Shown piece after piece: positions 6,565 to 14,560 of a DNA stretch of 22,313 bases (its first letter is position 1; every line of letters begins with the position of its first letter). The notes below the pieces were generated by a model. It saw nothing but the letters and a program-made list of their open reading frames with translations. It did no database searches and had not been told where the DNA came from. The DNA comes from an uncultured Oscillospiraceae bacterium (GTDB lineage Bacteria > Bacillota > Clostridia > Oscillospirales > Oscillospiraceae). Where the stretch lies: NCBI GenBank assembly GCA_910587285.1, contig CAJULM010000046.1, positions 1 to 22,313 on the forward strand, written 5' to 3'. The position numbers and the translations under genes were made by a program.

Positions 6565-8905
6565 TTTGTGCGACGGCTGGGAGTTTACGCCCCAGTGGAG
6601 CGACGAATTTCCGACCGGGGGCGGCGAAGCCCGAGCTGTCCGCCTGCCCCACACCTGTAAGGAGCTGCCCCTGCACTGCATCGATCCGGAGGACTATCAG
6701 ATGTTGTGCGGTTACCGCCGGACGCTGGACGTCCCCGCCGGACTGGCGGGCAAGCGGCTGTTCCTTCAACTGGACGGCGCGGCCCACATTGCTACGGTGT
6801 ACGTCAACGGCGTGGAAGCGGCCACTCACCGCTGTGGCTACACCGCCTTCCGGGTAGAAGTGACAAAGCTGGTGGAGCCGGGTCGGTCCAACCTGCTGGC
6901 TGTGAAGCTGGATACCAGCGAAAACCCATCCATCCCGCCTTTTGGTTTTGTGGTAGACTACCTCACCTATGGCGGGCTGTACCGGGAGGCGTGGCTGGAT
7001 GTGCGGGAAAACGGATACATCACCGACATTTATGTTACCACACCCACGTTGACCACGGCAAACGTCAAGGTGGCCACCGACGGCGCGCCCGATGGGGCAA
7101 AGCTGGAGGTCTCCATTTTGGACAGCGCGGGGAAAACCGTGTGGACCGGCGCGCCGGGAAAGGCCAATGTTCCGGACGCCAAGCCCTGGGACACGGCGCG
7201 GCCCGATCTTTACCGCTGTGAGGCCCGCCTCCTGGCCCCGGACGGAATGGAGCTGGATCGGCAGGAGGCCGCTTTCGGCTTCCGCACCGCGCAGTTCAAA
7301 GCGGGCGGCTTCTACCTCAACGGCAAAAAAACCTTCCTCCGCGGCCTGAACCGCCATCAGAGCTACCCCTACATCGGCTATGCCGCCCCGGAAGCCCTTC
7401 AGCGGGAGGATGCCCGCATTTTGAAGGAGGAGCTTGGCTGCAATGCCGTGCGCACCAGCCACTATCCCCAGAGCCAGTATTTTATCGACGAATGTGACCG
7501 GCTGGGGCTTCTGGTGTTCACCGAGATCCCAGGCTGGCAGCACATCGGAAACGGGGCATGGAAAGATCAGGCCTGCCAGAACGTCCGGGAAATGGTTTTA
7601 CAATACAGGAACCACCCATCCATCATACTGTGGGGTGTGCGTATCAACGAGAGCCTGGACGATGACGAATTCTACGCCCGCACCAACGCCATCACCCATG
7701 AGCTGGATTCCAGCCGTCAAACCTCAGGCGTGCGCTACCTGGAAAAAAGCAGTCTGCTGGAAGATGTATACGCCTACAACGATTTCTCGCATAACGGCAG
7801 GACCCCCGGGGCCAAGCCCAAAAAAGAGGTTACATCGGATATGGGCAAGGCCCTCCTCATCTCGGAGTGCAACGGCCATATGTTCCCCACCAAGCCCTTC
7901 GACACCTGGGCACGGCGGCAGGAGCAGGCCCTGCGCCACCTCCGGGTGCAGGATGCGGCGTGGAAGGAACACGCAGGGTGCTTTGGCTGGTGTATGTTCG
8001 ACTATCCCACCCACAAGGACTTTGGCTCCGGCGATCGGATCTGCTATCACGGGGTGATGGACGCCTTTCGGAACCCAAAGCTGGCCGCGGCGGCCTATGC
8101 CAGCCAGGGAGAGGGGACCCCTGTGCTGACGGTAGGCTCCTCCATGGACATCGGCGACTACCCGGCGGGGCGGATGGGGCGTGTGTACGTGTTTTCCAAC
8201 GCGGACGAGGTGGCGCTGTATAAAAACGGGGTCTTTGTCACCCGTCTGTGCCAAAACCGAACATCTTCTCTGCCCCACCCGCCCTTCGTGGTGGATGACA
8301 CCATCGGTGAGCTGCTGGAGACTCAGGAGGGTTTTCCGCCGGAGAAGGCCAAGCTCCTGCGGGAGTGCCTGCTGGCGGCTGGGAAGTATGGGCTGGCCGG
8401 TCTGCCAGTGTCCTATAAAGCGAAAATGGCCTGGTGCATGGCCCGGTACGGCATGAAATTCCAGGACGGCGTGGATCTGTACGGCAAGTATGTAGCCAAT
8501 TGGGGCGGCGAAGCCACCGTCTGGCGCTTCGACGGGATCAAGGATGGCAAAACCGTGGCCAGCGTCACCTGCCGCCCCTCGGCGAGGCTCCATTTGGAGG
8601 TAAAGGTCAGCCATACCTCCCTCACCGAGGGGGCCAGCTACGACATGGCCGCGATCCGGGTCCGTATTCTGGATGGGAACGGGAACCCGGCCCCCTATGC
8701 CCAGCTTCCCGTGTCCTTCGCCCTGTCCGGGAACGCAGAGCTGGTAGGCCCCGCCACCGTCACGGCCGAGGGCGGTATGTGCGGCGCCTATGTGCGCAGC
8801 CTGGGCACTACGGGGACCGCCGTCCTCACCGTCCACACGGAACAGACCGAAGACGTGACGATCAACTTCACCATTAAGACCAAGGGGGAGGAAAAATGGA
8901 ACTGA
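6554..8905 (+). CDS. Glycoside hydrolase family 2 protein (beta-galactosidase/beta-glucuronidase type)
   Basis: This is a cytoplasmic retaining beta-glycosidase of 783 residues without a signal peptide. Domain order is an N-terminal sugar-binding jelly-roll (about 1-150, LFLQLDGAAHIATVYVNG), an Ig-like domain (about 155-245), a TIM-barrel catalytic domain beginning at GFYLNGKKTFLRGLNRHQ (252-269), and C-terminal beta domains (about 520-783) as in larger GH2 enzymes. The acid/base is E366 in WGVRINES and the likely nucleophile is E438 in LLISECNGH. ATG 6554 overlaps the TetR end; its own 3' end overlaps the transporter by 10 bases. Beta-galactosidase is the likeliest activity given the neighbouring alpha-galactosidase, but GH2 covers several sugars and the exact substrate cannot be read here. 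Confidence 0.88.
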   Translation: MRYSLCDGWEFTPQWSDEFPTGGGEARAVRLPHTCKELPLHCIDPEDYQMLCGYRRTLDVPAGLAGKRLFLQLDGAAHIATVYVNGVEAATHRCGYTAFRVEVTKLVEPGRSNLLAVKLDTSENPSIPPFGFVVDYLTYGGLYREAWLDVRENGYITDIYVTTPTLTTANVKVATDGAPDGAKLEVSILDSAGKTVWTGAPGKANVPDAKPWDTARPDLYRCEARLLAPDGMELDRQEAAFGFRTAQFKAGGFYLNGKKTFLRGLNRHQSYPYIGYAAPEALQREDARILKEELGCNAVRTSHYPQSQYFIDECDRLGLLVFTEIPGWQHIGNGAWKDQACQNVREMVLQYRNHPSIILWGVRINESLDDDEFYARTNAITHELDSSRQTSGVRYLEKSSLLEDVYAYNDFSHNGRTPGAKPKKEVTSDMGKALLISECNGHMFPTKPFDTWARRQEQALRHLRVQDAAWKEHAGCFGWCMFDYPTHKDFGSGDRICYHGVMDAFRNPKLAAAAYASQGEGTPVLTVGSSMDIGDYPAGRMGRVYVFSNADEVALYKNGVFVTRLCQNRTSSLPHPPFVVDDTIGELLETQEGFPPEKAKLLRECLLAAGKYGLAGLPVSYKAKMAWCMARYGMKFQDGVDLYGKYVANWGGEATVWRFDGIKDGKTVASVTCRPSARLHLEVKVSHTSLTEGASYDMAAIRVRILDGNGNPAPYAQLPVSFALSGNAELVGPATVTAEGGMCGAYVRSLGTTGTAVLTVHTEQTEDVTINFTIKTKGEEKWN

Positions 8906-10281
8906 CCTTGAAGCAAAAGGCCGCCTTCGGCATCGGCGCCGTGGGCAAGGACATGGTGTATGCCCTGTCCGCATCCTATGTGATGTACTTCTATCAGGAC
9001 GTGCTGGGCCTCAGCGCCACCTTCGTGGGGCTGATTTTGATGGCAGCACGGGTGTTCGACGCCCTCAATGACCCCTTTATGGGGGTACTGGTGGCAAAAA
9101 CGAAAAGCCGCTGGGGCCGGTTCCGCCCCTGGCTGCTCAGCGGCACCATACTTAACGCGGTGGTGCTCTACGCGCTGTTCAACGCCCCCCACGCCGAAGG
9201 CGCGGGACTGATGGCCTATTTCGCCGTGGCATATATCCTCTGGGGCGTCACCTATACCATGATGGACATTCCCTACTGGTCCATGATCCCCGCTGTCACC
9301 AAGACCCCGGCGGACCGGGAAAACCTGTCCGTGGTGGGCCGCACCTGCGCGGGGGTGGGCAGCGCCCTTATCGCCATGTTCACTGTCGCGCTGGTGGGGG
9401 TACTGGGGGGCGACAGCGAGCGGGCAGGCTTTGGCCGGGTTGCCCTCATCGTGTCGGTGCTGTTCGTGGCGGCGGAGATTTTGTGCTGTGCCTTTTTTAA
9501 GGAGAACTCCCAGACCGAGATGGAGACAGCCGGGGTAAAGGAGATGTTCGCCGCCCTGCTGCGCAACGATCAGGCCATGGTGGTGGTGGCCAGCATTGTG
9601 CTCATCAATTCCGCACTGTACCTCACCTCCAACTTCATTATTTACTTCTTCAAATACGACTTCGGCGGGGCGGGCTGGAAAGGCAGCTACACCCTGTTCT
9701 CCACCGTGGGCGGGGCGGCCCAGATCCTTGGTATGATGGTGGTCTACCCACTGCTGCGCAGAAAACTGTCCAATACCCTGATCTTTGCCGTCAGCCTGAT
9801 CTCCGCGTTTTGCGCCTATGTGGTCATGCTCGCTTTCCTCTTGGCAGGGTTGTCGGGATATCTTCCCCTCCTGCTGATCCCTGGGGTGGTGGTCTTCATC
9901 TGCAACGGGATGCTGTCCGTGCTCACCACCCTGTTCCTGTCCAACAGCGTGGACTACGGCCAGCTGAAAACCGGCCGGCGGGAGGAGAGCGTCATCTTCT
10001 CCATGCAGACCTTTGTGGTCAAAGCCGCCTCCGGCGTGGCGGTATTCCTCACCGGGATCGGGCTGGACCTCATCGGCCTGGCGGGCAACACCGACGAAAT
10101 CGGACCGGTGGCCGTCCAGAGCGCCGGGACCCTGCTGGGTCTGCGTCTGATGATGACAGTGCTGCCCATGATCGTGCTGGCCGCGGCGTTTGTGCTGTTC
10201 CGGAAAAAGTTCATTCTCACCGACCAGCGGGTGGAGGAGATCGGCCACCAGCTCCGGGCCGGGGGTGGCGGCAATGGATAA
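8896..10281 (+). CDS. GPH-family (MelB-like) sugar:cation symporter
   Basis: This is a membrane sugar importer of 461 residues with about twelve hydrophobic helices. The N-terminal segment ARVFDALNDPFMG carries R52, D55, N58 and D59, at the same spacing as the cation-site residues of MelB. It is followed by the GPH cytoplasmic-loop motif SRWGRFRPWL (71-80). These residues support cation-coupled uptake. The gene overlaps the GH2 gene (10 bases) and the GH36 gene (8 bases), so it most likely brings in the galactoside that the two enzymes cut. AGGGGGAGG precedes the ATG. It lacks a C-terminal PTS IIA-like domain, so no phosphorylation control is indicated. Confidence 0.92.
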   Translation: MELTLKQKAAFGIGAVGKDMVYALSASYVMYFYQDVLGLSATFVGLILMAARVFDALNDPFMGVLVAKTKSRWGRFRPWLLSGTILNAVVLYALFNAPHAEGAGLMAYFAVAYILWGVTYTMMDIPYWSMIPAVTKTPADRENLSVVGRTCAGVGSALIAMFTVALVGVLGGDSERAGFGRVALIVSVLFVAAEILCCAFFKENSQTEMETAGVKEMFAALLRNDQAMVVVASIVLINSALYLTSNFIIYFFKYDFGGAGWKGSYTLFSTVGGAAQILGMMVVYPLLRRKLSNTLIFAVSLISAFCAYVVMLAFLLAGLSGYLPLLLIPGVVVFICNGMLSVLTTLFLSNSVDYGQLKTGRREESVIFSMQTFVVKAASGVAVFLTGIGLDLIGLAGNTDEIGPVAVQSAGTLLGLRLMMTVLPMIVLAAAFVLFRKKFILTDQRVEEIGHQLRAGGGGNG

Positions 10282-11857
10282 GCTGCTGCGCTGGCGCGCC
10301 CTGGTGGGCGGACGTGCCCTCACCGGGGTGGTGGACGGGCCGGACGGCGCCGTCCGCATTCGCTGCGATGCCCCTGCCGGAACCATCCAGGCAATCACCG
10401 CCATCCTCCCTTGGGAGATGGGCAAGGACGAGCGGGCCTTCTTGAACGGCTATCAGACCTGGACCTATTGCCCGGAATGCGGCAAGCGGGACAAGATCCG
10501 GGGGCTGGCCCATGTGCCCAAGCCCCTATTGGACAAATACGCCTTTGACCGTTATGGAGATTATCATTTCGTAGACTACCCCAACAAGCGGGGCCTATTT
10601 CACGGCTTTTCCTGGTGCTATTTCCGACGGGGGGAGCGGTTCTGTCTTATCGCCTCCCTGGATGAGCGGCCCGGATACACCATCTTCCGATACGACGCAA
10701 ACCGAGGCCTGCTCGCCATTGAGCGGGACTGCGCCGGGGTGGAGCATCCCGGTGGGACGCTCCACGCCTTTGACCTGTACGTTGCTGAGGGGACAGAGAC
10801 GGAGGTGTTTGACGGCTGGTTTGCCGCTATGGGGGTCAAACCACGGACGGGCAAAAAACTGGCAGGCTATTCCAGTTGGTATAACCGATATCAGGACATC
10901 ACCCAGGAGGCCATTTCCTCCGACCTGGCAGGGTGCAAGACCCTTTTATCCCCCGGTGACCTGTTCCAGGTAGATGACGGCTGGGAGCCCCAGGTCGGCG
11001 ACTGGCTGGAGCCGGACAGTGAGAAATTCCCCCGCGGCATGAAGTCAGTGGCGGAGGAAATCCATGACGCAGGCTTTCTGGCGGGGTTGTGGCTGGCCCC
11101 CTTTGTGTGTGAGACAGATTCCAACCTGTATCGGGAACACCCGGACTGGCTGCTGAAGGTAAACGGCCAGCCCTGGAAATGCGGCGGAAACTGGAGCGGC
11201 TTTTACGCTCTGGATATCGACCTGCCAGCAGTGCGGGACTATCTACGCGGCGTCTTTGACCGGGTGCTGGATCAGTGGGGGTTCGACCTGGTGAAACTGG
11301 ATTTCCTCTATGGCGCGGCCCCCTTCGGCAAGAAAACCGAGAGCCGCGCCGGACGGATGATCCGGGCCATGGAACTGCTGCGGGAGTGGTGCGGGGACAA
11401 GCTGATATTGGGCTGCGGCGTGCCGGTGATGCCGGCCTTCGGCCTGGTGGATTACTGCCGGGTGAGCTGCGACGTGGGGCTGGACTGGGACGATGTGTGG
11501 TATATGCGCCTGTTCCACCGGGAACGGGTGTCCACCAAACAAGCCATCGGCAACACGATCTTCCGCCGCCAGCTTAACGGCAGGGCCTGGCTCAGCGACC
11601 CGGACGTCTTTTTCCTCCGGGAAGAAAACCTGAGACTCACTGCGGAGCAGAAGCGGAAGCTGGCCCAGGTAAATGCACTACTGGGCGGGGTACTGCTCAC
11701 TTCGGACGATCCGGCGGGCTACAGCCCCACCGCCCGGGAACAGTATCGCACCCTGCAGGAGCTCAGCCGGGCGGAGAATATCCACGTAGACACAAACCGG
11801 GGTCTCTGCGTCACTTATACGATAGGGGGCAGGGAATTCCGGCTCAGTCTGGCATAA
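10274..11857 (+). CDS. GH36 alpha-galactosidase
   Basis: This enzyme should hydrolyse terminal alpha-galactosyl residues (melibiose, raffinose-type sugars) in the cytoplasm. The 527 residues include an N-terminal beta domain (about 1-190) with FLNGYQTW (57-64), then the catalytic barrel beginning GYSSWYNRYQDIT, with FQVDDGWEPQVGDW (231-244) and GLWLAPFVCE (271-280). The nucleophile is D343 in LVKLDFLY and the acid/base is D400 in CRVSCDVG, both in the normal GH36 setting. It is shorter than the roughly 700-residue GH36 enzymes and lacks most of the large N-terminal domain, as in compact bacterial forms. ATG 10274 overlaps the transporter end; the frame stays open upstream to 10190, but that part lies inside the transporter. 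Confidence 0.87.
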   Translation: MDKLLRWRALVGGRALTGVVDGPDGAVRIRCDAPAGTIQAITAILPWEMGKDERAFLNGYQTWTYCPECGKRDKIRGLAHVPKPLLDKYAFDRYGDYHFVDYPNKRGLFHGFSWCYFRRGERFCLIASLDERPGYTIFRYDANRGLLAIERDCAGVEHPGGTLHAFDLYVAEGTETEVFDGWFAAMGVKPRTGKKLAGYSSWYNRYQDITQEAISSDLAGCKTLLSPGDLFQVDDGWEPQVGDWLEPDSEKFPRGMKSVAEEIHDAGFLAGLWLAPFVCETDSNLYREHPDWLLKVNGQPWKCGGNWSGFYALDIDLPAVRDYLRGVFDRVLDQWGFDLVKLDFLYGAAPFGKKTESRAGRMIRAMELLREWCGDKLILGCGVPVMPAFGLVDYCRVSCDVGLDWDDVWYMRLFHRERVSTKQAIGNTIFRRQLNGRAWLSDPDVFFLREENLRLTAEQKRKLAQVNALLGGVLLTSDDPAGYSPTAREQYRTLQELSRAENIHVDTNRGLCVTYTIGGREFRLSLA

Positions 11858-11946
11858 CAGTCCCCGTACGGACGATGCACCATATCACGCCGTCGTGCCT
11901 CAGATGATCATGGTTTGGAGCTGCACGCAGTGGTGGGTATCTGGCA

Positions 11947-11979
11947 TCGGGGAACCGTTGCGGTGCAACGGTTCCCCGA
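11947..11979 (+). terminator. Perfect 15-bp stem-loop after the alpha-galactosidase gene
   Basis: TCGGGGAACCGTTGC (11947-11961) pairs perfectly with 11965-11979 around the loop GGT. It is followed by AAAATAGTGATTT rather than a clean U-run, so efficiency as an intrinsic terminator is uncertain. It lies about 90 bases after the last gene of the sugar operon. Confidence 0.55.
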
Positions 11980-12051
11980 AAATAGTGATTTCATAATGAC
12001 AAGCCACGTCGGCGCAATCTTCATACCGCTTACATCACACTAAGCCGTCGT

Positions 12052-12085
12052 TTTCTGAAAAAACATTTTTGCCACATTGAGCCAG
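12052..12085. repeat. 34-base dispersed repeat motif, copy B
   Basis: This copy differs from 5762-5795 at four positions and is likewise followed at once by a hairpin (12090-12150). See copy A. Confidence 0.65.
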
Positions 12086-12089
12086 CTCA

Positions 12090-12150
12090 GAAATTCCCAC
12101 CACCGCTCCGTTTCCGGCTTTGCCGAAAGCTGCGCTATGGTGGGAATTTC
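12090..12150. repeat. Inverted repeat with perfect 13-bp arms
   Basis: GAAATTCCCACCA (12090-12102) is the exact reverse complement of 12138-12150. The 35-base interior contains a weaker nested pairing between TTTCCGGC and GCCGAAAG. There is no gene inside and no U-run after it. Confidence 0.7.
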
Positions 12151-12157
12151 TTCGCTT

Positions 12158-12192
12158 TCGGCCACGATTCGCTTCGCTAGATTCGTGGCCGA
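12158..12192. repeat. Inverted repeat with perfect 10-bp arms
   Basis: TCGGCCACGA (12158-12167) is the reverse complement of 12183-12192. The loop contains a tandem TTCGC. It directly follows the 12090-12150 inverted repeat and may be part of the same structured element. Confidence 0.65.
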
Positions 12193-12249
12193 GGGGAGAC
12201 GGGAGGTACGGACTGGGGCTGTATCTTTTTTGTCAACGTAACACAATTT

Positions 12250-12301
12250 ATGATAATCCGAACGCTGTCCTCCAAGTGGGGGACGTGTTCGGATTTATCA
12301 T
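12250..12301. repeat. Long imperfect palindrome, possible RNA hairpin or small mobile-element remnant
   Basis: The outer arms 12250-12263 and 12287-12301 pair except for one bulged base. A short internal loop separates them from an inner seven-pair stem (GTCCTCC with GGGGGAC, one G-U) and an AAGT loop. The whole stem is over 20 pairs. It is followed by TTCTTATAG, a poor U-tract, so a terminator role is doubtful. Confidence 0.6.
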
Positions 12302-12505
12302 TTCTTATAGAAAGTAATATCATGCTGAGGATATCTCATCGCTTCTATCGTCCCATGATTCGGCACCATACCTGTCGGTCCATTGACTGATCGCCATAAC
12401 CACGCTCTTTTTTGTGCGCTGGACAGCCAGTACGGCCAAACCTACGGCAGAACCTGACAGGGCGCACAATTCTGCCCATTTTTGTGCAAAGTCCAATAAT
12501 CTGCA

Positions 12506-12534
12506 TTGACATTCCGCTGTAATTATGGTACATT
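12506..12534 (+). promoter_or_regulatory. Strong sigma-A-type promoter of the acyl-CoA dehydrogenase gene
   Basis: A consensus -35 box TTGACA (12506-12511) and -10 box TACATT (12529-12534) are 17 bases apart. They lie about 60 bases before the ATG, which has a strong AAAGGAGG ribosome site at 12581-12588. No operator-like repeat is obvious beside it. Confidence 0.75.
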
Positions 12535-12595
12535 TTACTCACACAGGCTGTAATTTCTATTGATCGTCATCAATCACTCAAAAGGAGGTTTCCCT

Positions 12596-14506
12596 ATGTT
12601 GTTCCAGACCACACAGGCTCACGAGGAGCTGAGGGCCAAGATTCGCGCCTTCGCGGAGGCTGAGGTGAAGCCCAACGTCATCCTCATGGATCAGGAGAGC
12701 CGTTTCCCCGCCGAGGCCGTAAAAAAATTGGCTGAGATGGGGCTGATGGGCATCCCCTATCCCAAGGAGTACGGCGGCGCGGGGCTTGACGTTATGAGCT
12801 ATGCCATCGCGGTGGAGGAGCTGTCCCGGGTGGACGGCGGCACAGGCGTGATTTTGTCCGCCCATGTGTCCCTGGGCACCTGGCCCATCTTCGCCTTCGG
12901 CACCGAGGAGCAGAAGAAAAAATATCTGGTTCCCTTGGCCAAGGGTGAGAAGATCGGCGCCTTCGGCCTCACCGAGCCCAACGCCGGCTCCGACGCGGGC
13001 GGCACCGAGACCACCGCCATCGACAAGGGCGACCACTGGCTGCTCAACGGCCAGAAGATCTTTATCACCAACGGCGGCGTGGCGGACACCTACGTGGTTT
13101 TCGCCGTCACCACCCCCGACATCGGCACCCGGGGCATCTCCGCCTTCATCGTGGAGAAGGGCTGGAAGGGCTTCTCCTTCGAGCCCCACTACGACAAGAT
13201 GGGCATCCGCTCCTCCGAGACCTGCCAGCTCAACTTCGATGACGTGAAGGTGCCCAAGGAGAACCTGCTGGGCAAGGAGGGCCAGGGCTTCAAGATCGCC
13301 ATGGCGACTTTAGACGGCGGGCGAATCGGCATCGCCTCCCAGGCCCTGGGCATCGCCCAGGGGGCCTACGAGTCCGCTGTGGAGTACGCCAAGGAGCGGG
13401 TCCAGTTCGGCAAGCCTATCGGCTTCAACCAGGCCATCACCTTCAAGCTGGCGGACATGGCCACCAAGCTGAAGTGCGCCCGGATGCTGGTGTACTCCGC
13501 CGCCGAGAAGAAGGAGGCCCATGAGCCCTACGGCGTGGACGCCGCCATGGCCAAGATGTACGCCTCCGATATCGCTCTGGAGGTCACCAACGACGCGGTG
13601 CAGATCTTCGGCGGCACCGGCTTCCTCAAGGGCATGGATGTGGAGCGGATGTACCGGGACGCCAAGATCACCACCATTTACGAGGGTACCAACGAGGTGC
13701 AGCGGATGGTCATCGGCGCGGCCATCATGGGCAAGCCCCCCAAGAGCGAGGGCGGCTCCTCCAACCGGTCCAAGAAGCCCGCCCCCGTCACCGGGGTGCG
13801 CAAGGGCATGATCCTGAAGGAGGGCGACGCCAAGGAGCGGGTGGACGCCCTGGTGGCGGCCCTGAAGAAGGACGGCTATGACTTCACCGTGGGCATCCCC
13901 ATGGACACCCCCATCGCCGCGGCGGAGCGGGTGGTTTCCGCGGGCCAGGGCATCGGCTCCAAGGAGAACATGAAGCTCATCGAGGACCTGGCAAAAGCGG
14001 CGGGCGCGGCCATCGGCTCCAGCCGTCCCGTGGCGGAGACCCACAAGTACGTGCCCCTGAACCGCTACGTGGGTATGTCCGGCCAGAAGTTCAAGGGGAA
14101 CCTGTACATCGCCTGCGGCATCTCCGGTGCCATCCAGCACCTGAAGGGCATCAAGGACGCCTCCACCATTGTGGCCATCAACAAGAGCTCCAACGCCCCC
14201 ATCTTCAAAAACTGCGACTACGGCATCGTGGGCGACGTGAACGAGATCCTGCCCCTGCTGGCGGAGGCCCTGGGCCTGGAGGAGAAGCAGCCCGCGCCCC
14301 CCATGGTGAAAATGAAGCGTCCCCCGGTGCCCAAGCCCGAGCCTATCGGCCCCCGGTATGTGTGCGGCGGCTGCGGCTATGAGTACGTCCCCGAGCTGGG
14401 CGACCCCGACTCCGAGGTGGCCCCCGGCACCCTGTTTGCCAATCTGCCCGAGGGCTGGGTCTGTCCGGAGTGCGCCGAGGCCAAGGAAATGTTCATCGAA
14501 TCATAA
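12596..14506 (+). CDS. Acyl-CoA dehydrogenase fused to EtfA-type FAD domain and rubredoxin
   Basis: A three-part flavoenzyme of 636 residues. Residues 1-380 are a short-chain (butyryl-type) acyl-CoA dehydrogenase with FGLTEPNAGSDAGG (123-136), FITNGG (156-161), GRIGIASQALG (242-252) and catalytic base E363 in IYEGTNEVQR. A linker (about 381-400) leads to the C-terminal FAD-binding domain of EtfA (about 435-560) with VVSAGQGIGSKEN, GSSRPVAE, the GQTGK-like segment and IACGISGAIQHLKGI. The EtfA N-terminal domain and EtfB are absent. A proline-rich linker leads to a rubredoxin (about 587-636) with iron ligands C590, C593, C623 and C626. Electrons could pass acyl-CoA FAD to Etf-type FAD to rubredoxin iron. 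The flavodiiron gene 54 bases downstream is a natural acceptor. Codons are almost all C/G-ending, suggesting high expression. The upstream in-frame ATG at 12560 is less likely, as AAAGGAGG sits 7 bases before 12596. Confidence 0.93.
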   Translation: MLFQTTQAHEELRAKIRAFAEAEVKPNVILMDQESRFPAEAVKKLAEMGLMGIPYPKEYGGAGLDVMSYAIAVEELSRVDGGTGVILSAHVSLGTWPIFAFGTEEQKKKYLVPLAKGEKIGAFGLTEPNAGSDAGGTETTAIDKGDHWLLNGQKIFITNGGVADTYVVFAVTTPDIGTRGISAFIVEKGWKGFSFEPHYDKMGIRSSETCQLNFDDVKVPKENLLGKEGQGFKIAMATLDGGRIGIASQALGIAQGAYESAVEYAKERVQFGKPIGFNQAITFKLADMATKLKCARMLVYSAAEKKEAHEPYGVDAAMAKMYASDIALEVTNDAVQIFGGTGFLKGMDVERMYRDAKITTIYEGTNEVQRMVIGAAIMGKPPKSEGGSSNRSKKPAPVTGVRKGMILKEGDAKERVDALVAALKKDGYDFTVGIPMDTPIAAAERVVSAGQGIGSKENMKLIEDLAKAAGAAIGSSRPVAETHKYVPLNRYVGMSGQKFKGNLYIACGISGAIQHLKGIKDASTIVAINKSSNAPIFKNCDYGIVGDVNEILPLLAEALGLEEKQPAPPMVKMKRPPVPKPEPIGPRYVCGGCGYEYVPELGDPDSEVAPGTLFANLPEGWVCPECAEAKEMFIES

Positions 14507-14560
14507 GAGGCAGGCAGGTTTCCGTCTTACCGCCATTTTTCAATAAAAGGAGGAACATCT

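Larger units (their letters stand above)
11858..12505. other. Gene-free, hairpin-rich interval
   Basis: I see no protein gene here; the short frames that cross it have no ribosome sites and are made of palindromic sequence. It holds a 15-bp stem (11947-11979), the second copy of a dispersed motif (12052-12085), two further hairpins (12090-12150 and 12158-12192) and a long imperfect palindrome (12250-12301). The stretch 12310-12505 shows nothing I can identify before the promoter at 12506. Confidence 0.6.

Noticed and set aside
8788..10425. 545-codon minus-strand frame opposite the transporter
   Set aside because: The translation is rich in H, Q, G and E with no recognisable domain; the plus strand has a clear MelB-like transporter that explains the openness.
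12040..12246. Short minus-strand frame in the gene-free interval
   Set aside because: It consists of palindromic repeat sequence; the resemblance of its end to the frame at 5624-5815 comes from the shared 34-base motif, not from a protein family.
12090..12301. CRISPR array
   Set aside because: The repeats are inverted pairs of different sequence, not regularly spaced direct repeats, and no cas genes are in the window.
13310..14140. Long minus-strand open frame opposite the acyl-CoA dehydrogenase gene
   Set aside because: It is a shadow of strongly C/G-ending codons in the real gene; it has no ribosome site and low-complexity G/H/L-rich content.
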